DNA from: Streptomyces sp. NBC_00448
GTDB lineage: Bacteria; Actinomycetota; Actinomycetes; Streptomycetales; Streptomycetaceae
Assembly (NCBI RefSeq): GCF_036014115.1
Contig: NZ_CP107913.1
Span: forward strand, 248,001 to 312,000
Reading direction: 5' to 3'
DNA length: 64,000 bases
Shown here: positions 44,732 through 51,845 of the stretch, one piece after another
Position numbering within the stretch: position 1 is the first letter of the stretch
Layout: each line of letters opens with the position of its first letter
Notes under the pieces: generated by a model
The model's input: the letters and a program-made list of their open reading frames with translations, nothing else
Told to the model about the DNA's origin: nothing
The model's database searches: none
Made by a program: the position numbers and the translations under genes

Positions 44732-45105
44732 ATGACGAGCTGGCCGCACGACGAACTCCAAAGGATCGGGGAGGCCGACGAGTTGGCGATCGCGCCCGCA
44801 CGCACGAACGGCACCCGGCGCGCACCCACGACGATCTGGGTGGTCCGCGACGGCGACGAGCTGTACGTGCGGGCCTACCGCGGCCGGCAGGGCAGCTGGT
44901 GGCGCGCCGCCCGGGCCGGCCAGGCCGGATCAGCGCCGGCGGGGTGGAGCGCGACGTCGCCTTCGCGGAGGTCGACGACCCGACGCTCAACGACCGGGTG
45001 GACGCCGCCTACCGCGGCAAGTACGGCTCCTCCGGGCCGTACGTCGCAGCGATGGTGTCGGAGCAGGCGCGGGCCACCACGCTCGCGGTCCGCCCGCGCC
45101 CCTGA
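44732..45105 (+). pseudogene. DUF2255-family protein, single-base frameshift
   Basis: The first frame gives ELQRIGEADELAIAPARTNG and PTTIWVVRDGDELYVRAYRG, the start of a DUF2255 protein. Between about 44905 and 44935 the match moves to the next frame, which reads GRISAGGVERDVAFAEVDD, DRVDAAYRGKYGSSGPYVAA and ends at 45105. The 374-bp span is one base short of a 124-residue frame. A GAAGGAG precedes the ATG. DUF2255 proteins are small, of unknown function, and often sit beside oxidoreductases, as here. Confidence 0.82.
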
Positions 45106-45213
45106 CCGCTGGCTCCCGGCGCAGAGTTCCCGCCGCCGGTCACTCCCACCGTTACCGCCGGCAGGTCCGTACCGTACGAACCGCACCCGCACCCCACACC
45201 GCCTGGAGAAGCC

Positions 45214-45879
45214 GTGACCACCATCGCCATCATCGGAGCCGGCCCCGGTCTCGGAGCCGCCGTCGCACGCCGGTTCGGCCGCGAGGGCTTCGACGTCGCC
45301 GTCATCTCGCGCGCCCAGGAGCACGCGGACGCCCTCGCCGCGGAGCTCGGCGGGGAGGGGGTGACCGCGCGGGGCTTCGCCGCCGACGTGCGCGACCCGA
45401 AGGCGCTGACCACCGCGCTCGACGCCGCCGCGGCCGCGCTCGGCACCATCGAGGTGCTCCAGTACAGCCCGGTCCCGCACCGGGACTTCATGAAGCCCAT
45501 CCTGGAGACGACGGCCGCCGACCTGGTCGGGCCGGTCGAGTTCTCGGTCTACGGTCCCGCGACGGCCGTCGGGCAGGTGCTGCCGGGCATGCGCGAACTC
45601 GGCCGCGGCACCCTGCTGTTCGTCAACGGCGGCAGCGCCGTCCAGCCGCTCCCCGAGCGCGCCGGCACCTCCATCGCCTTCGCCGCCGAGAGCGTCTACG
45701 CCCAACTCCTGCACGACACCCTCGCGGACGCCGGCATCCACGCCGCCCAGCTGATCATCCCCGGCGCGATCACCCCGGGTGACCCGCACAACGACCCCGA
45801 GATCCTGGCCGACACCCTGTGGTCCCTGCACCACACCCGCGAGGGCTTCCGGCACTTCGCCTCGCCCCTGACCACCTGA
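45214..45879 (+). CDS. SDR-family protein with altered active site
   Basis: A 221-residue Rossmann protein with the SDR cofactor loop IIGAGPGLGAAVARRFG. The usual YxxxK active-site motif is replaced by VYAQLLHD: the tyrosine is there but the lysine is not. The NNAG-like motif reads QYSPVPH. Activity as a normal SDR is therefore doubtful and a divergent or regulatory role is possible. The GTG start follows CTGGAGAAG. It is the last gene of the CMD cluster. Confidence 0.85.
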   Translation: MTTIAIIGAGPGLGAAVARRFGREGFDVAVISRAQEHADALAAELGGEGVTARGFAADVRDPKALTTALDAAAAALGTIEVLQYSPVPHRDFMKPILETTAADLVGPVEFSVYGPATAVGQVLPGMRELGRGTLLFVNGGSAVQPLPERAGTSIAFAAESVYAQLLHDTLADAGIHAAQLIIPGAITPGDPHNDPEILADTLWSLHHTREGFRHFASPLTT

Positions 45880-45967
45880 CCACCTGGCCGCCTGAATGGG
45901 GCCGACCCGGACCACCCGGATCACCGGGCCGACCCGGGCCGTCCTGACCCGGACGTCGCCCGCTGGA

Positions 45968-46651
45968 TCAGGGGCGGGTGCCGGTGAGGTGGGCGTAGGC
46001 CACGACGTTGCCCTCGTACTCCTGGCGCTTCTTGTCGAACCCGCCGCCGCAGGTGATCAGGCGCAGTTCGGGGCGCGCGGAGTTGCCGTAGACCTCGCGG
46101 TCCGGGAAGGCGGCGGCGCGGTAGACCTCGACGGCGTCGACGGTGAAGACCGCGGTACGCCCGTCGGCCCGCCCGATCTCGACCGTGGCGCCCCTTCGCA
46201 GCGCCCCGAGGTCGTAGAAGACGGCCTTGCCCTGCTCGGTGTCGACATGGCCGGCCACGATCGCCGTGCCGACGGCGCCGGGCGCGGTGCCGTCGCGGTA
46301 CCAGCCGGCCAGGTTCCGGTCGCCGTCCGGCGGCGCTTCGAGCCTGCCGTCGCGCTCCAGGCCGAGGCCGGTCATCGGTGCGGCCACGTGGATCGCGGGG
46401 ATGCGTACGGTCGTCGGCGCCGACGGGGGCAGCGGCGGGGGCGGCGCGGCCGTGGGTGTCGGGGAGCCGGTGGCGCCGCGGGCCCCGGACCTTGCCCCGA
46501 ACGCCTGCGCGGCGCCCGGCTGCGGCGGCGGGGTCCGCGACCGCGCGCCGTTGCCGATCAGGGTGATCCCCAGGGCGATCAGCACCGTGGCCAGCGTGGT
46601 CAGCGCGATGCGGCGCGCGGTGCCGCCGGGGGTGGGGGTGCGGTCGTCCAT
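45968..46651 (-). CDS. Class F (actinobacterial) sortase
   Basis: A 227-residue membrane-anchored transpeptidase. Residues 14-33 form an N-terminal transmembrane helix, followed by a Pro/Ala-rich linker. The sortase barrel has VAGHVDTEQG with the catalytic His, LITCGGGFD with the nucleophilic Cys, and a C-terminal arginine region (GNVVAYAHLTGTRP) that is weakly matched. Class F/E sortases attach secreted proteins to peptidoglycan. The preceding gene encodes a plausible substrate. Confidence 0.87.
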   Translation of the reverse strand: MDDRTPTPGGTARRIALTTLATVLIALGITLIGNGARSRTPPPQPGAAQAFGARSGARGATGSPTPTAAPPPPLPPSAPTTVRIPAIHVAAPMTGLGLERDGRLEAPPDGDRNLAGWYRDGTAPGAVGTAIVAGHVDTEQGKAVFYDLGALRRGATVEIGRADGRTAVFTVDAVEVYRAAAFPDREVYGNSARPELRLITCGGGFDKKRQEYEGNVVAYAHLTGTRP

Positions 46652-46718
46652 GGCTGTGCCTGCCCGGTCTGCTCGCCTGGTCTGGTCCGCTCGCTCGGTC
46701 CGCTCGCTCGGGTGACCG

Positions 46719-47159
46719 TCAGGCGGTGCTGCCGCCGCGACGGCGGCGCAGCATCAGCGCACCGGCGCCCACCGCCACGATCAGCCCGGCGCCTACGGCG
46801 ATCTCGGTGCCGTCGACCCCTTCGCTGGTGCTGCCGGCACCGGTGTGCACGGCACCCGAGGGGACCTTGGCGTCCGGGCACACCCGGGCCGCGGAGGAGG
46901 CCGTCACGTTGACGTTGTTCTCCAGCGAGGACAGGTTGTCCCGCTCGGCCTGGCCGGGGTGGCCGCCGCCCGCGACCTGCTTCTTGTAGTCCGCCAGCGC
47001 CGCGTCGTAGTCCGACTGCGCCTTGTCCGCGGCGGCGACCGCCTTCGCGCACGCCGGGGTGGTCCGCGGCAGCGCGGGGGCGGCGTGGGCGGCCGGCGCG
47101 GCCAGCGCGATGCCGGCGGCCAGGACGGCGGCGCCGAGCAGGGTGGTGATCGCACGCAT
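46719..47159 (-). CDS. Secreted, membrane-tethered protein, probable sortase substrate
   Basis: A 146-residue precursor. The signal peptide (TTLLGAAVLAAGIALAAPA, cut near AHA) is followed by an alpha-helical middle (AVAAADKAQSDYDAALADYK) that may form a coiled coil. The C-terminus has the architecture of a cell-wall sorting signal: VHTGAGS, a hydrophobic helix (EIAVGAGLIVAVGAGALML) and an arginine tail (RRRRGG). VHTGA is not a textbook LPxTG, but is compatible with the looser motifs of class E/F. GGAGGAG before ATG. It is followed 67 bp later by the sortase gene on the same strand. Confidence 0.72.
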   Translation of the reverse strand: MRAITTLLGAAVLAAGIALAAPAAHAAPALPRTTPACAKAVAAADKAQSDYDAALADYKKQVAGGGHPGQAERDNLSSLENNVNVTASSAARVCPDAKVPSGAVHTGAGSTSEGVDGTEIAVGAGLIVAVGAGALMLRRRRGGSTA

Positions 47160-47498
47160 GGGTCTCCTCCAGAGGACTTCGAACGCGGCGCCGCTGCGCA
47201 CCGCTCGTGGTCGCTCGCTCACAGCCGTCACACAAGTTCAGGCGGTGCGGCGCCGCATCCGGGGGCGTGCGCCGACCGGGCGCTCCGCGTCGCGTGTCAC
47301 CTGCGCGCGTCCGGCATCCGCGCAGCTCAGTGCGGGATCGTGGGAGCGGGCGGGCGACCGCTGGGGGCCGGCTCCATTCGGGTGACACCCCGTTTGGGTG
47401 CACGAAAGGGCGGCCCCGGTGGGTTCGTGCGGCCGGGCTGCCCACCGTGGGCGCCGCAATTCCCTTGCGTACGGCGGCCGGCCCGGCAGACTACGGGG
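47160..47498. promoter_or_regulatory. Divergent control region, sortase unit versus DUF3626 gene
   Basis: The 339-bp gap has no convincing gene. It must contain two divergent promoters. The stretch TTCGGGTGACACCCCG (around 47378-47393) is an imperfect symmetric element that could be an operator. Confidence 0.35.
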
Positions 47499-48395
47499 AT
47501 GACGATCAGCGACCCGCCGTCCACTCCCGCGCAGCGGGCGCTGCGGCACGTCGAGGAGCGCTCGGCCGGCGGCCCGGTCGACCCCCGGCTGCGGGTGACG
47601 CTCAACTTCCACCCGGACCGGGCGTACGACGGCCTGCCGATCCTGGCCCGGCTGGCCGCCGACGGCGTGTACCGCTCCCAGTTCGTGACCGGCACCAGCA
47701 ACGGCGGCCTGACCGCGCGTCCGGGCGGCGACCGCTGGCGCTGGGAGAGCCGGATCTTCGGCGGGGCGTACGACGACGCGCCGCCCGAGCAGCGGCCGGT
47801 GTACGGGGCGCTCGACTTCCGCCGCCGATCCACCGGCGGAGCGCCGCGGTTCGGCTCGGCGCACTTCCGGCTGACCCCGGGCGCCGTCGCCCGGACCACG
47901 TTCTGCTACCCGGACAGCTTCTGCGAGCCTTCCGACTTCGGCGTCGCGGGCCGCATGGCGCTCATCGCGCTGGCCGAGGCGGACGACAAGGACGCGCTCG
48001 ACGACTACGTCGAGGCCCAGGTGCACGGTCCCGTCCTGCTGGCGCGGGACGTCGAAGCCCTCGTCCTCGACGCCTGCTACCGGAACACCGCGGTCGAGGA
48101 GCAGGCCCGGGCGCTGCCCTGTCCGCTGGAGTGGCACGCCGGATTCCGGCTCTCCGTCGCGGAGTTGCGGCGCCATCCCGACTACCGGGGGCCGCTATTT
48201 ATGGAGTTGGGCACCCGGATCGCGGTCGACGGGCAACTCGACCCCGCGATCATCGCGGCGGCAGCCGCCACCGGCACCCACGACCCGCAGGACCTGAAGA
48301 AGGTGTGGCACTACCTGGCCCGCTTCGGTGCCCCCGCGACACGGGAAGCCGCCCCGCTCCCCCGGGACACATCGGCCGCGAGCGCCCCCCACTGA
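47499..48395 (+). CDS. DUF3626-family protein
   Basis: A 298-residue protein matching DUF3626 (RVTLNFHPDRAYDGLPILAR, YRSQFVTGTSNGGLTARPGG, WESRIFGGAYDDAPPEQRPV, GALDF, GSAHFRLTP, YVEAQVHGPVLLARDVEALV). The repeated histidines and the overall pattern suggest a metal-dependent or ADP-ribosyltransferase-like enzyme, but the family has no demonstrated activity. It is transcribed alone. Confidence 0.75.
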   Translation: MTISDPPSTPAQRALRHVEERSAGGPVDPRLRVTLNFHPDRAYDGLPILARLAADGVYRSQFVTGTSNGGLTARPGGDRWRWESRIFGGAYDDAPPEQRPVYGALDFRRRSTGGAPRFGSAHFRLTPGAVARTTFCYPDSFCEPSDFGVAGRMALIALAEADDKDALDDYVEAQVHGPVLLARDVEALVLDACYRNTAVEEQARALPCPLEWHAGFRLSVAELRRHPDYRGPLFMELGTRIAVDGQLDPAIIAAAAATGTHDPQDLKKVWHYLARFGAPATREAAPLPRDTSAASAPH

Positions 48396-48650
48396 GCTTG
48401 AACTCGTGATGTCCGGCGGACCGTTGCGGACGTCGACGTGAGCCCGGACCTGCTGCACCGGGTGACCCAGGGCAGCGGCGAGGACGGTCAATGCCTCGCC
48501 ACGCGGGCCTGCGTGCGGAAGGCTGCCGTCAGGGTCGGCCAGGACCGATGCAGATCCCGTGCGGCCTGGATGACGGTGGGGCCGGCATGCCGCATCCGAG
48601 GCCGTGCCGAATGCCTCACGATGATCGGCCGGGTGTGGTTCGCTGCTGGG

Positions 48651-49226
48651 GTGACTCAGGACTTGGAGATCGTCGCATTCGAATCCGCCGAGGCGTTCCA
48701 GGCATGGCTCGGCGAGAACCACGCCGTCTCGCCCGGCATCTGGCTCAAGCTTCGCAAGAAGGGCCCCGGAGTCGCCGCGCTGGACTACGCCCAGGCGCTC
48801 GACGTGGCCCTCTGCTACGGCTGGATCGACGGCCAGAAGGCGAAGTTCGACGACCAGTGGTGGCTCCAGCGGTTCACCCCGCGCAAGCCGCGCAGCAAGT
48901 GGTCCAAGGCCAACCGGGACAAGGTGGCCGCCCTGATCGAGCAGGGCCGGATGCGTCCGCCGGGACAGGCCGAGGTCGACCGCGCCAAGGCAGACGGCCG
49001 CTGGGAAGCGGCCTACGACGGCGCGAGGACCGCCACGGTGCCGGACGACCTCAGGGCGGCACTGGCCGCCGAGCCGGCCGCGGCGGAGTTCTTCGAGACA
49101 CTGGACCGGCAGAACCGCTACGCGGTCCTCTACCGGATTCATGACGCCAAGAAGGCCGAGACCCGGGCGCGCCGGATCGAAAAGTACGTAGCGATGCTGG
49201 CGAAGCGCGAGAAGCTGCACCCGTAG
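48651..49226 (+). CDS. YdeI/OmpD-associated family protein
   Basis: A 191-residue cytosolic protein of the YdeI/OmpD-associated (DUF1801-like) family: IWLKLRKKGPGVAALDYAQA, DVALCYGWIDGQKAKFDDQW, WLQRFTPRKPRSKWSKANRD, and a lysine/arginine-rich C-terminus. Despite the name it is not an outer-membrane protein. Its function is unknown; in actinobacteria it is common and often encoded singly. GTG start with CTGGGG upstream (weak). Upstream 255 bp hold no gene. Confidence 0.82.
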   Translation: MTQDLEIVAFESAEAFQAWLGENHAVSPGIWLKLRKKGPGVAALDYAQALDVALCYGWIDGQKAKFDDQWWLQRFTPRKPRSKWSKANRDKVAALIEQGRMRPPGQAEVDRAKADGRWEAAYDGARTATVPDDLRAALAAEPAAAEFFETLDRQNRYAVLYRIHDAKKAETRARRIEKYVAMLAKREKLHP

Positions 49227-49426
49227 TCAGGATGCGGTTCGGCTGCGGACACTGCGGCGCCGGGATCGCCATGTGAGACCCCGAACGTGCCTGGTTCAGC
49301 GGCATCCTGCTCGATGCTCGGGTGGCCGCCCCAGCGAGAGGCCGCGCGGCATCCCGCGATGGTTTGCCATGGGCGTTGTTTGATGGTGTGGGGCACCGTG
49401 GTGGTCGGCAAGCGGTAGGGGGCTTT

Positions 49427-50161
49427 GTGGTCAAGGCAATTGGGGGGTACAGGTCGCGTTTCCGTGCGGCGGCGTGGATGGTCCGAGTGGACCTTGGCGG
49501 TCTGCGGGACTACACGGCGACTTTCCTGCGCGGGAGGTTTGGCAGCCCTGAGCACCGCTACCTGCATCGATTGATCCGGCGCTATGTCGGCCACGGCGGT
49601 CGTTATCTGCACCTGCGCGGCGAGGTGCTGTGCTGGCCGCGACCCCGGCAGCGGCTCTTCCAGTACCGGCTGCGCCGGTCCGCGCGCAGGGCCGGCACTC
49701 AAGATCTGACGTCGCTTCTGGACACGGGAGGCTGGCGCGAGCAGTTGGCCGCCTCGTGGCTCATCGCGGTCGGACGGCGCGCCGACCTCCGCGACCGAAT
49801 CGCCCAGGACCTGCAAAGCGGTACCGCGTGCGGGTACGGCTGGGACTACTGCACGGCTTTGGCCCGCCTCGGCACAGAGCAGGATGCGGAACTGCTGCGG
49901 AGCTACCTGGACCAGACCCTTCTCGTTCCCCGTCCCCTGGACGAGGACGACGAATCGCACTGCCAGCGGCGGGCCATGGGGGCGCTCCTGTATCTCGACG
50001 GCGTGCTCGGCACCAGCTGCGCGCAACCGTTCCTCGCTCCAGGCGGGTTGTGGAGGCAGTGGTCCGGTGAGGACAGTTCGAACTCCTTGGAAGAGGAGCG
50101 GGAGTTGGTGGCACAGTTGGTGGCCTTCGCAGCAGGCAGGAGACCGCTGATCAGGACATAG
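49427..50161 (+). CDS. DUF6000-like hypothetical protein
   Basis: A 244-residue protein resembling the actinobacterial DUF6000 family: YLHRLIRRYVGHGGRYLHLR, WREQLAASWLIAVGRRADLR, CGYGWDYCTALARLGTEQDA, ELLRSYLDQTL and RAMGALLYLDGVLGTSCAQP. A run of helical repeats of HEAT-like character is likely. Base composition is somewhat lower in GC than the neighbours. The start is uncertain; GTG 49427 has GGTAGGGGG upstream, and an ATG at 49322 is also in frame. Confidence 0.6.
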   Translation: MVKAIGGYRSRFRAAAWMVRVDLGGLRDYTATFLRGRFGSPEHRYLHRLIRRYVGHGGRYLHLRGEVLCWPRPRQRLFQYRLRRSARRAGTQDLTSLLDTGGWREQLAASWLIAVGRRADLRDRIAQDLQSGTACGYGWDYCTALARLGTEQDAELLRSYLDQTLLVPRPLDEDDESHCQRRAMGALLYLDGVLGTSCAQPFLAPGGLWRQWSGEDSSNSLEEERELVAQLVAFAAGRRPLIRT

Positions 50162-50487
50162 GTGCGAGGGATTCCCCGGTACCGGGAGGACGTGGTGAGC
50201 GGAGAGCGGCCGAGTCACCGACCCGACTGAGGGAGACCCGAATCCGGGGCGGACGCTCTGCACGCATCGGTTCGCTGGGGTGGCCAAGGTTCGACCACCG
50301 CACCCCCGAACGAGCAGGCACGACGTCGCCGCCCATCCCACCGCCCAGCACCACCAACCCGGCGAGCCTTTCCGGTCAGAGGACGGGCGCCGGCGATTGG
50401 CCGTCATCGAGGGCGGGCCGGTATCCCGCTTTGCCGGAACAGCACACCCCTTTGCTCATGTGACCGCGGTGCGCGCAGGGTGGGGGC
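50162..50487. other. Intergenic region, no gene seen
   Basis: This 326-bp stretch shows no convincing ORF in any frame; short open frames have no ribosome binding sites and no protein-like composition. The last 100 bp, with CCCCTTTGCTCATGTGACC, are probably the promoter of the following oxidoreductase gene. Confidence 0.35.
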
Positions 50488-51564
50488 ATGAGCGAGCGAG
50501 AGATGGCGCGTGTGGACGGGACGACCTGGGACGTCGTGGTGATCGGGGGTGGGACGGCCGGGCTGTCGGCCGCGTTGAACCTGGCCAGGGTGCGCCGGTC
50601 GGTGCTGGTGATCGACGCGGGCGAGCCGCGCAACGCCCCGGCGGAGGACGTGGGGGTGCACGGTCTGCTCGGGCGTGAGGGGATCTCCCCGCTGGAACTG
50701 CTGCGCCTCGGCCGCGCGGAGGTCGCCTCCTACGGTGGCCGGGTCGTCGCGGGGCGCGTCAGCCGGATCGAGCGGCGCGACGACGGTTTCGGCGTGATCA
50801 CGCAGGACGCGCGGGAGGTGCGCGCGCGGCGCTTGCTGGTGGCCACGGGCCTGGTCGACGAACTCCCGGACGTGCCGGGGCTGTCGAAGCGGTGGGGGCG
50901 TGACGTCCATCACTGCGTGTACTGCCACGGCTGGGAGGTCCGCGACACGAAGATCGGCGTGCTGGGCAGCTTCCACCAGGCACTGATGTTCCGTCAGATG
51001 TCCGACGACGTCACGCTGTTCCCGAACGGCGGCCCCGAACTCACTGACCAGCAGTGGGAACAACTGGCCGGCCTGGGCGTCGCGGTGGTGGACGGCCCGG
51101 TGACCGGTCTGCGGATCGACGACCAGGACCACCTCGCCGGGGTCCTGCTCGGGTCCGGCGCGGTCGTGCCCGTCCGCCACCTGGTGGTCGCCCCCTCCTT
51201 CGTCGCGCGCGCCGGGTTCCTCGACGGCCTGGACCTGCCGCTGCGGGACCATCACCGGGGTGTGGGCGAGCAACTCGCCGTGGACGCTTCCGGGTTCACC
51301 GGAGTCGCGGGCATCTGGGCGGCGGGCAACGTCAGCGACCTGCTCGCGGGTGTTCCGGCGGCCGCCGCCGCGGGAGTCGGCGCCGCGGCCGCGATCAACA
51401 TGGACCTCCTCACGGCCGACGCGGAACGCGCCGCGGCCCTCCGCACCCCGCCGCAACACACCCCGCACGGCGCCGCGTTCGCCCCGGCAATGGAGGCGGA
51501 AGTCTCCCGCCGCACCCTGGGCACCCGTGTCCACGGCCTCGACTCCCCCACGGCGGAGGTCTGA
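50488..51564 (+). CDS. Thioredoxin-reductase-like FAD/NAD(P) oxidoreductase
   Basis: A 358-residue flavoprotein with the FAD motif VVIGGGTAGLSAALNLARV, the redox pair HHCVYCHGWE (Cys143 and Cys146), an NAD(P) domain with a weaker GxGxxx (VLGSFHQAL) and the C-terminal GIWAAGNVSD. Related CxxC flavoproteins form or reduce disulfides, including those in antibiotics. The dinucleotide motif LGSFHQ is atypical and the enzyme may use O2 directly, as dithiol oxidases do; this is inference. No thioredoxin gene is adjacent, which also argues against ordinary thioredoxin reductase. Confidence 0.85.
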   Translation: MSEREMARVDGTTWDVVVIGGGTAGLSAALNLARVRRSVLVIDAGEPRNAPAEDVGVHGLLGREGISPLELLRLGRAEVASYGGRVVAGRVSRIERRDDGFGVITQDAREVRARRLLVATGLVDELPDVPGLSKRWGRDVHHCVYCHGWEVRDTKIGVLGSFHQALMFRQMSDDVTLFPNGGPELTDQQWEQLAGLGVAVVDGPVTGLRIDDQDHLAGVLLGSGAVVPVRHLVVAPSFVARAGFLDGLDLPLRDHHRGVGEQLAVDASGFTGVAGIWAAGNVSDLLAGVPAAAAAGVGAAAAINMDLLTADAERAAALRTPPQHTPHGAAFAPAMEAEVSRRTLGTRVHGLDSPTAEV

Positions 51565-51845
51565 GGAGGCACGCACGCGTGTGACCGGTGCCCTCGCGGC
51601 AGCCGTTCACCCGGTCAAGCCGTCCAAGTACCGCTCGGCGAGGGCCCGCACACGGCGGTACGCCACCTCGTCGGGCGGCCGGCGGGGAGGCGGTCGCAAC
51701 TACCCTGTCCGTAGGGGATCTCGGACGGCTGCGGCGGGTGTGACACCGGTGTCGAGGGGAAGTCATACACCTGCGTTATTGTGCGGAATCACGCGATGGT
51801 CGCGTTCATGGGTACATATCGGCGAGCAGGATGCGGTGACGGTTG
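51565..51845. other. Upstream region of the ART-like gene
   Basis: The 281-bp gap has no gene. It contains the 12-bp perfect palindrome listed separately and a lower-GC patch (CATACACCTGCGTTATTGTG, 51764-51783) likely to include the promoter. Confidence 0.4.
51742..51753. promoter_or_regulatory. Perfect 12-bp palindrome GACACCGGTGTC
   Basis: GACACCGGTGTC is exactly self-complementary and lies about 93 bp before the probable start of the ART-like gene. It has the size of a dimeric repressor or activator site. The cognate protein is unknown. Confidence 0.4.

Noticed and set aside
45880..45967. Short CACC/CCGG-rich tandem-like stretch after the SDR gene
   Set aside because: Units are too irregular to call a repeat or a terminator with confidence.
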